DNA of 64,000 nt from Candidatus Saccharimonadota bacterium (GTDB taxonomy: Bacteria > Patescibacteriota > Saccharimonadia > Saccharimonadales > Saccharimonadaceae). The notes beneath the pieces are model-generated. The model made no database searches, had not been told where the DNA came from, and worked only from the letters and a program-made list of their open reading frames with translations. The first letter of the stretch is position 1. The number at the start of each line of letters is the position of its first letter. Both the position numbers and the translations under genes were made by a program. Location of the stretch: the NCBI GenBank assembly GCA_030445245.1, contig JAUCSD010000001.1, forward strand, positions 62,001 to 126,000, read 5' to 3'. This document shows, piece by piece, positions 8,330-16,714 of the stretch.

Positions 8330-9856
8330 ATGGCAACACTTCAAGATTACCGTGATGAACGACTACGAAAACTCGAAACCCTGAAGGGTTTAGGTATTAA
8401 CCCATACCCCGCTAAGAGTAATCGTACAATTGGGGCTGGTGAGGTTGCACCTCAATTCGACACTTTAGAGGGTAAAGAAGTAACGGTAGCTGGCCGAGTA
8501 ATGGGTCTGCGTAAATTCGGCAAATTAGCATTTATCGTTCTTAAGGACTTTAGCGGTCAAGTGCAGCTATTCCTTCGCGATGGAGATGTGAGTGAGCTTG
8601 ATGCGAGCGCTGGAGTATTAGGCATGAAAGAACTGCCACTTCTTGACACGGGTGATTTTATTGAAGCAACAGGTGAGATTATCAAGACTAAAACAGGTGA
8701 AATATCAGTTGGCGTAAAGACTTTACGTTTACTAACAAAGAGCCTACGGCCAATGCCAACAGAGCTTACTAATAAAGAAGAGCGTTTGCGTCGTCGTTAC
8801 GTGGATATGAACGTAAATCAAGAAGTGCGTGATCGGTTTGTGCGCCGTTCAAAATTCTGGCAGGCGACGCGTAATTTTCTGACTCAGAATGATTTCCTTG
8901 AGATCAACATCCCAATCTTGGAACATACAGCGGGTGGAGCTGACGCTAATCCATTCGTTACCCATATGGATGCATTAGACCAGGACTTTTTCCTTCGCAT
9001 TAGCCACGAATTACCGCTTAAACGTCTGCTTGTAGCTGGCTATGAAAAAGTGTTTGATATTGGTGCGCGCTTCCGTAATGAGAACTATAGTGATGAGCAT
9101 CTTCCAGAGCATGTTGCTATGGAATGGTACTGGGCCTATGCAGACTGGGAGAAGGGTATGGAGTTCACTGAACGAATGATTCGTTTCATCGCCGATCATA
9201 CCTGGGGATCACGTCAATTTACACTTGATGACGGCACGACGATCGACTTTGGTAAAGACGACGTCCACTTTCCACGAATTAGTTTTGTCGAAGTTCTAAA
9301 GCAGCAGTATGATATTGATGTTTTCAATTCATCAATCGAAGATATTGCTGCTAAGCTCAAAGAGCATAAGCTAGAGGTTGAAAAACAAGATAATCGTCAA
9401 CGCAGTCTTGATAAACTTTGGAAGAAATACCGTAAAACGCTCGCAGGCCCAGCATTCTTAGTAGACATGCCTACGTTTATGCAGCCGCTCGCTAAAGTGC
9501 AGCCTGGCAACCCAGAACTAACTGAGCAGTTCAACCTTGTATTTGGCGGCAGTGAAATGTGTAAGGCGTTCTCGGAGCTAAATGATCCAATCGATCAGTA
9601 CCAGCGTTTCCTTGAGCAGCAAAATATGCGTGATGCAGGTGACGATGAGGCTCAGATGATGGATATAGATTATGTGGAAGCGCTTGAATATGCGATGCCA
9701 CCAGCTTGTGGACTTGGCTTTTCAGAGCGAATCTTCTGGTCACTTGAGGGTGTTACAGCTCGAGAAGGTGTACCGTTCCCACAACTTCGACCGGAGATCG
9801 ATAGTATCACGAAGGATATATATCCTGAAGTAGCGTTTGAGTCTACGCAGAAATAA
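8330..9856 (+). CDS. lysS: lysyl-tRNA synthetase, class II
   Basis: Charges tRNA-Lys. An N-terminal OB-fold anticodon domain (about residues 45-145, EGKEVTVAGRVMGLRKFG) is followed by the class II core. Motif 2 covers ARFRNENYSDEHLPEHVAMEWY near 245-265, and motif 3 covers GLGFSERIFWSLEGVTAREG near 463-482. The 508 residues are normal length. A TATACT -10 box at 8315-8320 lies 9 nt before the ATG with no ribosome site, so a leaderless mRNA is likely. A terminator follows the stop. Confidence 0.97.
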   Translation: MATLQDYRDERLRKLETLKGLGINPYPAKSNRTIGAGEVAPQFDTLEGKEVTVAGRVMGLRKFGKLAFIVLKDFSGQVQLFLRDGDVSELDASAGVLGMKELPLLDTGDFIEATGEIIKTKTGEISVGVKTLRLLTKSLRPMPTELTNKEERLRRRYVDMNVNQEVRDRFVRRSKFWQATRNFLTQNDFLEINIPILEHTAGGADANPFVTHMDALDQDFFLRISHELPLKRLLVAGYEKVFDIGARFRNENYSDEHLPEHVAMEWYWAYADWEKGMEFTERMIRFIADHTWGSRQFTLDDGTTIDFGKDDVHFPRISFVEVLKQQYDIDVFNSSIEDIAAKLKEHKLEVEKQDNRQRSLDKLWKKYRKTLAGPAFLVDMPTFMQPLAKVQPGNPELTEQFNLVFGGSEMCKAFSELNDPIDQYQRFLEQQNMRDAGDDEAQMMDIDYVEALEYAMPPACGLGFSERIFWSLEGVTAREGVPFPQLRPEIDSITKDIYPEVAFESTQK

Positions 9857-9891
9857 AAAATATCGTCCGTAATAAAACGGGCGATATTTAA
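9857..9891 (+). terminator. lysS terminator, shared with the opposing gene
   Basis: Arms AAATATCGTCCGT and ACGGGCGATATTT with one G-T pair around an AATAAA loop, between the two converging stop codons. Confidence 0.8.
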
Positions 9892-9908
9892 TGGTATTTA
9901 TAGGATAG

Positions 9909-10217
9909 TTAGGCTGCTTTATTAATGCCGTCGGTGTTCTCGGCGAGTTCACCTAGAACGATGTCGATCTCATCTTGAACGATCTGCTCAAACTCTGGAA
10001 CGTTCTGCTTAAGCCATTCGCCGATCTCTTCATCGGTGGCTTTTTCCTGCATATCAACAAGTGTTTTTAACTGCACATCATTGAGTGATTCGGTAATTTC
10101 TGAGCCAACACGCTCTTCGAGAGTATCGTTTAGATGGACGAGTAGGGAATCAATGTCTTGGCCTTCTAGGTTAATGCCAAGGTTCGTTAGTGACTCTTTA
10201 GTGATGAATTCTTGCAT
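9909..10217 (-). CDS. DUF5663 protein
   Basis: A 102-residue acidic protein that I match to DUF5663, a family I know mainly from Patescibacteria. The sequence shows two helical halves, LNDTLEERVGSEITESL (about 29-45) and EIGEWLKQNVPEFEQIVQDEI (64-84); the WL...VPEF pattern is characteristic. There are no membrane segments. An AAAAGGAA ribosome site precedes the ATG. The biochemical role is unknown. It lies downstream of, and in the same direction as, the repeat protein at 10274-11290. Confidence 0.7.
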   Translation of the reverse strand: MQEFITKESLTNLGINLEGQDIDSLLVHLNDTLEERVGSEITESLNDVQLKTLVDMQEKATDEEIGEWLKQNVPEFEQIVQDEIDIVLGELAENTDGINKAA

Positions 10218-10273
10218 GATTATATTCCTTTTTATTTTTTAAAATTATACGTTAGCCTATGATCTATTATACT

Positions 10274-11290
10274 CTAGGCTGACTGAGCCCAAGCTTCTTT
10301 ACCGGCACCAACTGCTGCACTAGCTGCGGCGCGACCAGCAGCCGCGGTACGCTTGATCATTTTTAGGGCAGCATGGCCAAATCGTTTAGCGCCAGACTTG
10401 GCTCGTCCGTAGAGTTCACTACTCTTATCACGGATATTGCCACGCATTTCCTTGCGGCGAGCTTTATGGGCAAGAGCAGCTTCTCTTCGCTCTCGAAGTT
10501 TACGTAATTTATTAAATCGCTCATCATCTTCACGCGCTTCGGCATGGTCTTCAGAGTATGCGATATTAGACTCGTAAGAGTCAAAAGCGGTTTCTTGGTC
10601 GGCTTTCTTCTGCTCGTTTATATCATATGCTTCAGCATGATCTTGGGAATATCGTACGTTTGGTCCGTATGACATCTCGGCATATTCTTGATCAGCCTTC
10701 TTTTGAGCATTCATATCGAGTGCTTCAGTATAATCTTGGGAATATTGTACGTTAGGCTCGTATGAAGCGAACGCATTGTCTTGGCTTTCTCTGTTACGGC
10801 GGTTTTCTTCACGATAGGCGGCACGTTCCGCAAAACGTTGTCGGGCCTTCATGGCTATCTCCATAACCTTCCCACGAACCTGTACGCTACTATCAGCAAC
10901 AAGCTCAACAGTAAGAACGCTCATACCTAAAGTAAAGAGGCCTGTATTTTTAGCACCTTTAAGTGCGCCACGTCCTGCTTTTACAACTGTCTCTTTAGCT
11001 GTTTCCATTTTTTCTGCACGGGCTTCCTGGCGAGCATCTTTGCCAGCAGAGAGTTTTTCGAGAAGGGCAGCAACACGCTCCGCACTGCTACGAAGCATGG
11101 TAGCACTACTTGTATATAAGTCGGGTGCAGTGGCGGGCTGTATGTCGCTACTATTATGGGGTGTTTCTGTTGAGTACTCTGCCTCAAACTCGTCCATTGG
11201 AACATCGCTACTGTTGTCATTTAGCTCTGCTTCTAGAACCTCGTTGCTAGGTGAGACTGGAGCTTGTGGTGCTGCTTCTGCGCTACGCAT
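10274..11290 (-). CDS. 31-residue-repeat protein, function unknown
   Basis: A 338-residue highly charged protein with no family I recognise. The first 60 residues are acidic and low in complexity. A Lys/Arg/Ala-rich helical stretch (about 65-165) contains one weakly hydrophobic segment near 115-135. Three tandem repeats of exactly 31 residues follow (SYEPN at 176, SYGPN at 207, SYESN at 238, each with YSQDHAEA-like continuation), and the C-terminus is strongly basic and Ala-rich. This alternation of acidic and basic parts suggests a structural or nucleic-acid-associated protein, but that is inference. AGGAA lies about 9 nt before the ATG. Confidence 0.65.
   Translation of the reverse strand: MRSAEAAPQAPVSPSNEVLEAELNDNSSDVPMDEFEAEYSTETPHNSSDIQPATAPDLYTSSATMLRSSAERVAALLEKLSAGKDARQEARAEKMETAKETVVKAGRGALKGAKNTGLFTLGMSVLTVELVADSSVQVRGKVMEIAMKARQRFAERAAYREENRRNRESQDNAFASYEPNVQYSQDYTEALDMNAQKKADQEYAEMSYGPNVRYSQDHAEAYDINEQKKADQETAFDSYESNIAYSEDHAEAREDDERFNKLRKLRERREAALAHKARRKEMRGNIRDKSSELYGRAKSGAKRFGHAALKMIKRTAAAGRAAASAAVGAGKEAWAQSA
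10511..10789 (-). repeat. three tandem 93-bp coding repeats
   Basis: The three 31-residue units of the gene at 10274-11290 are encoded by 93-bp repeats that are still recognisable in the DNA, for example the recurring ATCTTGGGAATAT and TTCTGCTCGTT-like stretches. They suggest fairly recent internal duplication. Confidence 0.65.
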
Positions 11291-11447
11291 ACTATTTCTA
11301 TTCCTGTTTATTTTTAGATGTTTATCTATAAATTACATTAGCATAAACAGTATATAAAGTCAACTAGCAAGACACTTAATATGCAAGTAGTCTATATGAT
11401 GTAAGAGATATATTATCAAAAAAAGTGTATGCCAAAAATGTTCCAGA

Positions 11448-11490
11448 ATACTTTATTAAGTAAAGTATATTTGCTATACTAAATATAGTA
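11448..11490 (+). promoter_or_regulatory. promoter and palindromic operators of the FMN reductase
   Basis: ATACTTTA-TTAAG-TAAAGTAT (11448-11468) has perfect 8-bp arms, and a second inverted repeat TACTAAATATAGTA (11477-11490) overlaps the TATACT -10 region. Paired palindromes over a promoter are typical of MarR/HxlR-type repressor sites. In Bacillus, YodB controls an azoreductase of this protein class through TACT-AGTA palindromes; equivalence here is inference. Confidence 0.5.
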
Positions 11491-11512
11491 AATAAAGAAA
11501 TGAGGAAATAGA

Positions 11513-12058
11513 ATGACCACAATTGCAGTTCTTGTAGGTAGCCTACAAGAGAAGTCTTTTAATAAACGCTTAGCGAAAACACTTGAGAATGTAGCACCGG
11601 AAGGTGTAACATTCAAGTATGTCGACATTAATATGCCACTTTATAATCAGGATCTTGAAGCAAATTACCCAGAGAGCGCACAAGCCGCTAAAGACATTAT
11701 AGGTAATGCTGATGGCGTACTGATCTTAACTCCTGAATATAATCGTAGTATTCCAGGAGTATTAAAGAATGCCATCGATTGGGTGAGTCGTCCGTATGGG
11801 ACAAACTCGTTCGCAGGTAAGCCAACTGGGGTTGTGGGTATTTCACCAACACCTGTAGGTACAGCAATGGCCCAAGCAAGTTTGCGACCCGTCCTAGCAT
11901 TTCTAGAAACAAAACAACTTGGCCAGCCTGAAGTGTATGTCGCGCTTGCAACGGATGACATGTTTGACGAACAGGGAATAATGACCGATGAGCGTTGGCG
12001 TAAAAACCTGACGGCTTATATGGAAACGTTTGCCGAGTGGGTTAGAAAAGAAGCCTAA
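11513..12058 (+). CDS. NADPH-dependent FMN reductase family protein
   Basis: A flavodoxin-fold oxidoreductase that binds FMN and reduces quinones, azo compounds or similar electrophiles. The N-terminus VLVGSLQEKSFNKRLA (about 6-21) is the phosphate-binding loop, and ILTPEYNRSIPGVLKNAIDW (about 74-93) is the family signature. Length is 181 residues. It has a GAGGAAA ribosome site and its own promoter with two palindromes. It is monocistronic, ending at a 15-bp hairpin. A role in detoxifying electrophiles or in redox balance is likely; the substrate cannot be read from sequence. Confidence 0.88.
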   Translation: MTTIAVLVGSLQEKSFNKRLAKTLENVAPEGVTFKYVDINMPLYNQDLEANYPESAQAAKDIIGNADGVLILTPEYNRSIPGVLKNAIDWVSRPYGTNSFAGKPTGVVGISPTPVGTAMAQASLRPVLAFLETKQLGQPEVYVALATDDMFDEQGIMTDERWRKNLTAYMETFAEWVRKEA

Positions 12059-12072
12059 TTAAAAACCATTTG

Positions 12073-12110
12073 ATACCAAAACGGACGTGTTAAGGCGTCC
12101 GTTTTGGTAT
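12073..12110 (+). terminator. 15-bp hairpin, terminator overlapping the next promoter
   Basis: Perfect arms ATACCAAAACGGACG (12073-12087) and CGTCCGTTTTGGTAT (12096-12110) with an 8-nt loop. The last bases of the 3' arm form the start of TATAGT (12108-12113), the likely -10 box of the next gene. Confidence 0.8.
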
Positions 12111-12119
12111 AGTAAAGAC

Positions 12120-13916
12120 ATGAAACGATTTCTTCTTGGGTTTGGGGTAGGGCTGGCACTTGTCATAACGAGCTTGACGAGCGTATTAGCGAGACCCGTA
12201 GCGGCACAGAGTGGTGTTGATAACTTTACGATTAATATGTTCGATGCAGACTACTATCTCGCTAAGAATAGCGAAGGTCGTTCAACACTTAAAACAATTG
12301 AACGGATTACAGCGGTATTTCCTGCATTTGACCAAAATCATGGTCTGGAACGTGCGATACCTGAGAGTTATGACGGACACTCAACAAACCCGCAAATTGA
12401 TTCAGTTACTGATGGCTCGGGCCGAAAACTTTCTTACTCAGACGGACAGTTGAGTGATAATCTCGTACTACGCATAGGTGACGCGAATACGTATGTCCAT
12501 GGCGAGCAAACATATGTTATTACATACTCGCAACGTGATGTGACTCGATCATTTACTGACACAAACGCTGATGAGCTTTATTGGGACGTCAATGGAACGG
12601 AGTGGGGGCAGCCTATAAATACGATTCGCGCACGTATTCATGTACCTACGGCACTTAATTCAAGTCTCACGGGTAATATAAGCTGCTATCAAGGAGTGGC
12701 GGGCAGCACGGCTATGTGTCCAATTGAGCGACAGTTAGCCGCAAATGAGACTATTTTCTCGTTGCAGGCTAGCAATCTTCAGCCGCAAGAGAATGTAACA
12801 TTTGCGATTGGATTCGCATCGAATACATTTGTAGGGTATCAACAAACATGGCAAGAGAAAATGTGGTCAATGGTATTAGCTGTTTGGTTTTTAATATTAG
12901 TGATTAGCTCGATCGCTGCCGTCATTTTGCTTATATGGATGAGTGTTAAATACTATAAAGTCATGCATAGAATTCAAGGTCGCGGTACGATTGTGGCTGA
13001 ATATTTGCCTCCTGAGAATACGAGCGTACTGGTGAGTGCGCGAATACTTGGGAATGTCACATCGGATATAACGGCACAGTTAATTGATCTTGCTGTCAGA
13101 CACTACTTGAAAATCTATCAGACAAAAGAGAAGACACTATTCCAAGCTGCTGAATACGAGCTCGAGATTGTTAAGAACATTGACGATTTGAAACCAGAAG
13201 AGCAGCAGCTCTTAAAGGACCTATTCGGCAGTACGGGCGTGACACCGGGTAGCCGCTTTAATATGGCAACACTGCGTAAGAAGTATTCGATTAGTACGAA
13301 GTTAGCGGCTGGTCGAAAGGCTGTTCGTAAGAGCGCGCGTGGTGATTACGCGCTATATGAGCGTGCTGAAGCAGAGGCACACCGCTTTAACGTTATCGGC
13401 CTTATAGCACTTGCGATTGGTGTTGTGACGGTGTCACCGTTTGTGGTCATTGTGGCTGTCGTAGCATTTGTCTTTGCAGCTACGGCATGGCCGCTTACTC
13501 AAAAAGGAGTAGAGCTAAAGGATTACCTAAAAGGCCTCAAGTTGTACATTAGTGTTGCGGAAAAAGATCGTATCAAAATGCTTCAAAGTCCGGAAGGGGC
13601 AGAGAAGGTGGGGGAACAAATTGATCGTAAAGATCCCGCTAAGCTAGTAAAACTATACGAGCGTGTACTGTCGTATGCTGTCTTGTTCGGCATTGAAAAA
13701 GAGTGGACGAAACAACTCGGTACGTATTATGAGACGTCGGGTCAGCAGCCTGATTGGTATGCTGGCAGTGGTGTTTTTAATGCTATTATATTTAGCTCAG
13801 CATTAGATAGCTTTAGCAGCCAAAGTTCGGCGTACAGCTCATCAACCAGCTCCTCGTCAGGTGGCTCGGGCGGCGGCGGCTTCTCTGGTGGCGGCGGTGG
13901 TGGTGGCGGCTGGTAG
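12120..13916 (+). CDS. DUF2207 membrane protein
   Basis: A 598-residue predicted membrane protein of the DUF2207 family. A signal peptide (GFGVGLALVITSLTSVLARPVAA, about 6-29) leads into an extracytoplasmic domain, a membrane segment near 255-280, a cytoplasmic region, two membrane segments near 430-465, and a Ser/Gly-rich tail ending in a run of glycines and a tryptophan, which is typical of the family. I start at the ATG at 12120 because the longer frame from 12087 begins inside the terminator hairpin and TATAGT lies 6 nt upstream. Function is unknown; it is probably an envelope protein. Confidence 0.85.
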   Translation: MKRFLLGFGVGLALVITSLTSVLARPVAAQSGVDNFTINMFDADYYLAKNSEGRSTLKTIERITAVFPAFDQNHGLERAIPESYDGHSTNPQIDSVTDGSGRKLSYSDGQLSDNLVLRIGDANTYVHGEQTYVITYSQRDVTRSFTDTNADELYWDVNGTEWGQPINTIRARIHVPTALNSSLTGNISCYQGVAGSTAMCPIERQLAANETIFSLQASNLQPQENVTFAIGFASNTFVGYQQTWQEKMWSMVLAVWFLILVISSIAAVILLIWMSVKYYKVMHRIQGRGTIVAEYLPPENTSVLVSARILGNVTSDITAQLIDLAVRHYLKIYQTKEKTLFQAAEYELEIVKNIDDLKPEEQQLLKDLFGSTGVTPGSRFNMATLRKKYSISTKLAAGRKAVRKSARGDYALYERAEAEAHRFNVIGLIALAIGVVTVSPFVVIVAVVAFVFAATAWPLTQKGVELKDYLKGLKLYISVAEKDRIKMLQSPEGAEKVGEQIDRKDPAKLVKLYERVLSYAVLFGIEKEWTKQLGTYYETSGQQPDWYAGSGVFNAIIFSSALDSFSSQSSAYSSSTSSSSGGSGGGGFSGGGGGGGGW

Positions 13917-14024
13917 AGCCTGGACTGTCTCCCTTCACCCCGTTTTCTTAAGGTCTAATCGTTGTAGGTGGAAGCGATTATTTAGTATATTGACAAAATA
14001 CAGTACCTTGTATAACATAGAACT

Positions 14025-14369
14025 ATGACACAACAAGAACTAACCAGTGAAGAGTATGCCGAGCAAGTTGCCGTGCAGCTACGCAAGGGCTTCTTGGCCT
14101 ATTGTGTTTTGCGGGTGTGCAGCGGCACTCCAGTATATACAAGCGACATCATTCGTCGTCTTAGCAACGCTGAGCTTGTGGTAGTGGAGGGAACAATTTA
14201 TCCTCTACTGAGCCGACTGCAAAAAGACGGCTTGCTTGCACATGAGTGGCAAGAGTCGGAACAGGGACCTCCTCGTAAGTACTATCGTATTACCGATTTT
14301 GGTTCTCAGGTCATGGTTCATGTCACTAAGAAAATCAGTACCCTAAATGCAACGCTAAAGAAATTATAA
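14025..14369 (+). CDS. PadR-family transcriptional regulator
   Basis: A 114-residue winged-helix repressor. The PadR pattern is clear: YCVLRVCSGTPVYTSDIIRRL (about 26-46), then VVEGTIYPLLSRLQKDGLL (about 53-71) as recognition helix and wing, then GPPRKYYRIT. It has TTGACA at 13990 and TATAAC at 14011, 8 nt before the ATG. It heads an operon with a PspC/DUF2807 protein and an ABC transporter, an arrangement common in Gram-positive bacteria where the regulator senses envelope stress or antimicrobials and represses its own operon. The ligand is unknown. Confidence 0.9.
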   Translation: MTQQELTSEEYAEQVAVQLRKGFLAYCVLRVCSGTPVYTSDIIRRLSNAELVVVEGTIYPLLSRLQKDGLLAHEWQESEQGPPRKYYRITDFGSQVMVHVTKKISTLNATLKKL

Positions 14370-14379
14370 AGGAAGTAGC

Positions 14380-16029
14380 ATGAAAGAAATCACACGCATT
14401 CACATTGCCAAGGTTGTCTACGACGTAGAACTAGCAGCTAAAAAAGACCTCGAAGCCTATTTAAAAACACTCGAGGCATACAGTAGTGATACTGAAATTA
14501 TTGAAGATATCGAAATTCGAATTACAGAAATTCTTGCCGAACGGGGCATTAAAAAAAGTGGCGTAATAACCGAAGCTGATGTGAGTGCATTGAAACATCA
14601 ACTTGGTGAACCTCGCGAATTTATGACTGACGGTGATATTTCTGTTGGCCCTGAGAATGAGGCAAGAATAGCAGATGATTCTGTGCGCAAATTATATCGT
14701 AATCCTGATAACGCTGTCCTTGGCGGTGTACTGAGCGGTATGGCGAGTTTCTTTAAAATAGATACAGTGTGGGTACGTCTTGCGTTTATCGTTTTATTGT
14801 TCGCATCATTTGGTACGGCGATCTTGGTGTACATCGTTCTTTGGATCGCTGTGCCGCCAGCTCGTACTGCGGCTGATAAGCTACAGATGGCGGGGCGTGC
14901 TGTTACGGTCGGTTCGATTCGCGAGTTAAACGAGAATGAGGCAAGTCGCCCAACACCTCGCACAAATCCTACGACTCGTCGCGCGTTTGCGGTCATCGCA
15001 GGTATCGGTTCCGTAATAGGCGCAACAGGTGCTGCTATGATTACCGCTGCAGCTGTCGTCGCTATGTTACCTGGAGGTCAGCGAGGCAATATAATAAGTG
15101 ATGGCACCCCCGGTGAAGGATTCATCATAGCCGCCGCTGTGCTTGCGGTCATCAGTGGGCTACTCCTTACAGTATTATTTATCCTTGGTGCATATGCTGC
15201 GTTTGCTCAAAAAATGACACGCAGAGTACTCATTAGTGTCTGTGTCGTTATCGTACTGGGACTTGTGTCTTTCGGAACAGCGACCGGTCTTGCGCATTAT
15301 GGCGGTGTTCAACGTAATCAATCGATCCAGGCTAATACTCGCGAGATTAACGTTGCACTCCCAGCGGGTACTGAAAGGGTATCATCACTCGTTGTTGATG
15401 ATACCCAAAGCCTTGACGTAATGTATATTGTTACGAGTGATAAGCCGAGTGCGACACTGAAGACGGTCTTGCGAGATGGCGTTGTTATTCCTCAGCCGAC
15501 GGTTACGTTAGAAAATGGCGTGCTTCACATTAAAGCCGCCCAGATTACTGATAATAGTTGTGATTCTATGTGGTGGTGTGAACGTTCGCAGCAGGCAATT
15601 ATTATCCGCGGACCAGCGCTTAAGCAAGTTACAGCCAATGAATCAGCTACGGTTAGCTATGGAGCAATCGAACAAGATGCGCTAACTATTCTTGCAGAAA
15701 AAAATGCCAATGTGACAGTGTCTTCCGGTATAGTTAAGACGCTTAAAGTTACGGCACGGGAGGATTCGACCGTAGCCGCCGCCGTAGCAACAGTACAGAC
15801 GCTTGAAGCTGACATACGAGCATCGGCACAGGTTGATGCAGGTGTCGTGCAGGATCTTGTAGTTACCAACTTGAATTCATGTCCAGCACGGACGAGGGAG
15901 GCTCAAGTAAGCGTAGTAGATGTAGCAAGCAAGATGATGACATTGAACGGCGTATCACAATCAGCTCATTCAAGTGATTCTGGTTGTGCTGGAATTGACA
16001 TTCAAAGGGAGGGAAAGAATAATGATTGA
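14380..16029 (+). CDS. PspC-domain and DUF2807 membrane protein
   Basis: A 549-residue protein with an N-terminal cytoplasmic helical region (1-90), a PspC domain (about 105-165, LYRNPDNAVLGGVLSGMASFF then a membrane segment), further membrane segments near 205-230, 245-275 and 285-310, and a C-terminal beta-helix domain like DUF2807 (about 330-520) that should lie outside the cell. It follows the PadR gene by 10 nt with an AAAGGAAG ribosome site. PspC-type proteins take part in envelope-stress responses. Its C-terminus overlaps the ABC ATPase gene by 8 bp. Confidence 0.85.
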   Translation: MKEITRIHIAKVVYDVELAAKKDLEAYLKTLEAYSSDTEIIEDIEIRITEILAERGIKKSGVITEADVSALKHQLGEPREFMTDGDISVGPENEARIADDSVRKLYRNPDNAVLGGVLSGMASFFKIDTVWVRLAFIVLLFASFGTAILVYIVLWIAVPPARTAADKLQMAGRAVTVGSIRELNENEASRPTPRTNPTTRRAFAVIAGIGSVIGATGAAMITAAAVVAMLPGGQRGNIISDGTPGEGFIIAAAVLAVISGLLLTVLFILGAYAAFAQKMTRRVLISVCVVIVLGLVSFGTATGLAHYGGVQRNQSIQANTREINVALPAGTERVSSLVVDDTQSLDVMYIVTSDKPSATLKTVLRDGVVIPQPTVTLENGVLHIKAAQITDNSCDSMWWCERSQQAIIIRGPALKQVTANESATVSYGAIEQDALTILAEKNANVTVSSGIVKTLKVTAREDSTVAAAVATVQTLEADIRASAQVDAGVVQDLVVTNLNSCPARTREAQVSVVDVASKMMTLNGVSQSAHSSDSGCAGIDIQREGKNND

Positions 16030-16714
16030 AGTAAAAAGCATTACTAAGACGTATGGTAAAAAACAAAATGCCTTTACAGCTCTCAGTGATACGACGTTTA
16101 CCATTCCAGATGGAGCCAGCGTAGCCATTCTAGGCAAATCAGGCTCGGGAAAATCAACCCTTATGCATGCAATGAGTGGTCTTGACCGACCGGAAACAGG
16201 TGAGGTTATTATCAATGGGCAGGACATTTTAAAGCTGAAGCCGAAACAGATTGACGAATTTCGCTCGCGTCAGATGAGTTTCATCTTTCAAAGCTTCTTT
16301 GTGCAGGCGAATGAGAGTTGTTATGACAATGTCAGTTTGCCGCTCGAGATTGCTAACATGCCGATAGGTAAGCGACACCAAAAGATCAATGAGGCGCTGA
16401 GTGCTGTAGAATTACTTGATAAGAAGATGTCTCGTGCGCGTGATCTCTCAGGTGGACAAAAGCAACGACTTGCGGTTGCCAGAGCTATCGTAAATGACCC
16501 TAAGATATTATTCGCAGACGAGCCGACCGGTAACTTAGATAGCGTAACAGGCGGAGTCATCGAGGATCTGTTGTTCGGCTATAACAAGTCACGTGGCGTT
16601 ACGCTTATTATCGTTACGCATGATCCAGAACTTGCCCAAAAATGTGACATACAGATCCATATTAAAGATGGCAAAGTTGAAACAATTAAGACGAGAAAGG
16701 GAGTGAAGTCATGA
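16022..16714 (+). CDS. ABC transporter ATP-binding protein (MacB/LolD type)
   Basis: A 230-residue ATPase subunit. Walker A GKSGSGKST is near residues 38-46, the signature LSGGQKQR near 141-148, and Walker B ILFADEPTGNLDS just after. I choose the ATG at 16022 because GGAGGGA lies 6-12 nt upstream and family homology starts there, although the frame is open further upstream. It overlaps the previous gene by 8 bp and the permease by 4 bp. With the permease it forms an exporter or mechanotransmission complex of the MacB/FtsEX superfamily. Confidence 0.93.
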   Translation: MIEVKSITKTYGKKQNAFTALSDTTFTIPDGASVAILGKSGSGKSTLMHAMSGLDRPETGEVIINGQDILKLKPKQIDEFRSRQMSFIFQSFFVQANESCYDNVSLPLEIANMPIGKRHQKINEALSAVELLDKKMSRARDLSGGQKQRLAVARAIVNDPKILFADEPTGNLDSVTGGVIEDLLFGYNKSRGVTLIIVTHDPELAQKCDIQIHIKDGKVETIKTRKGVKS

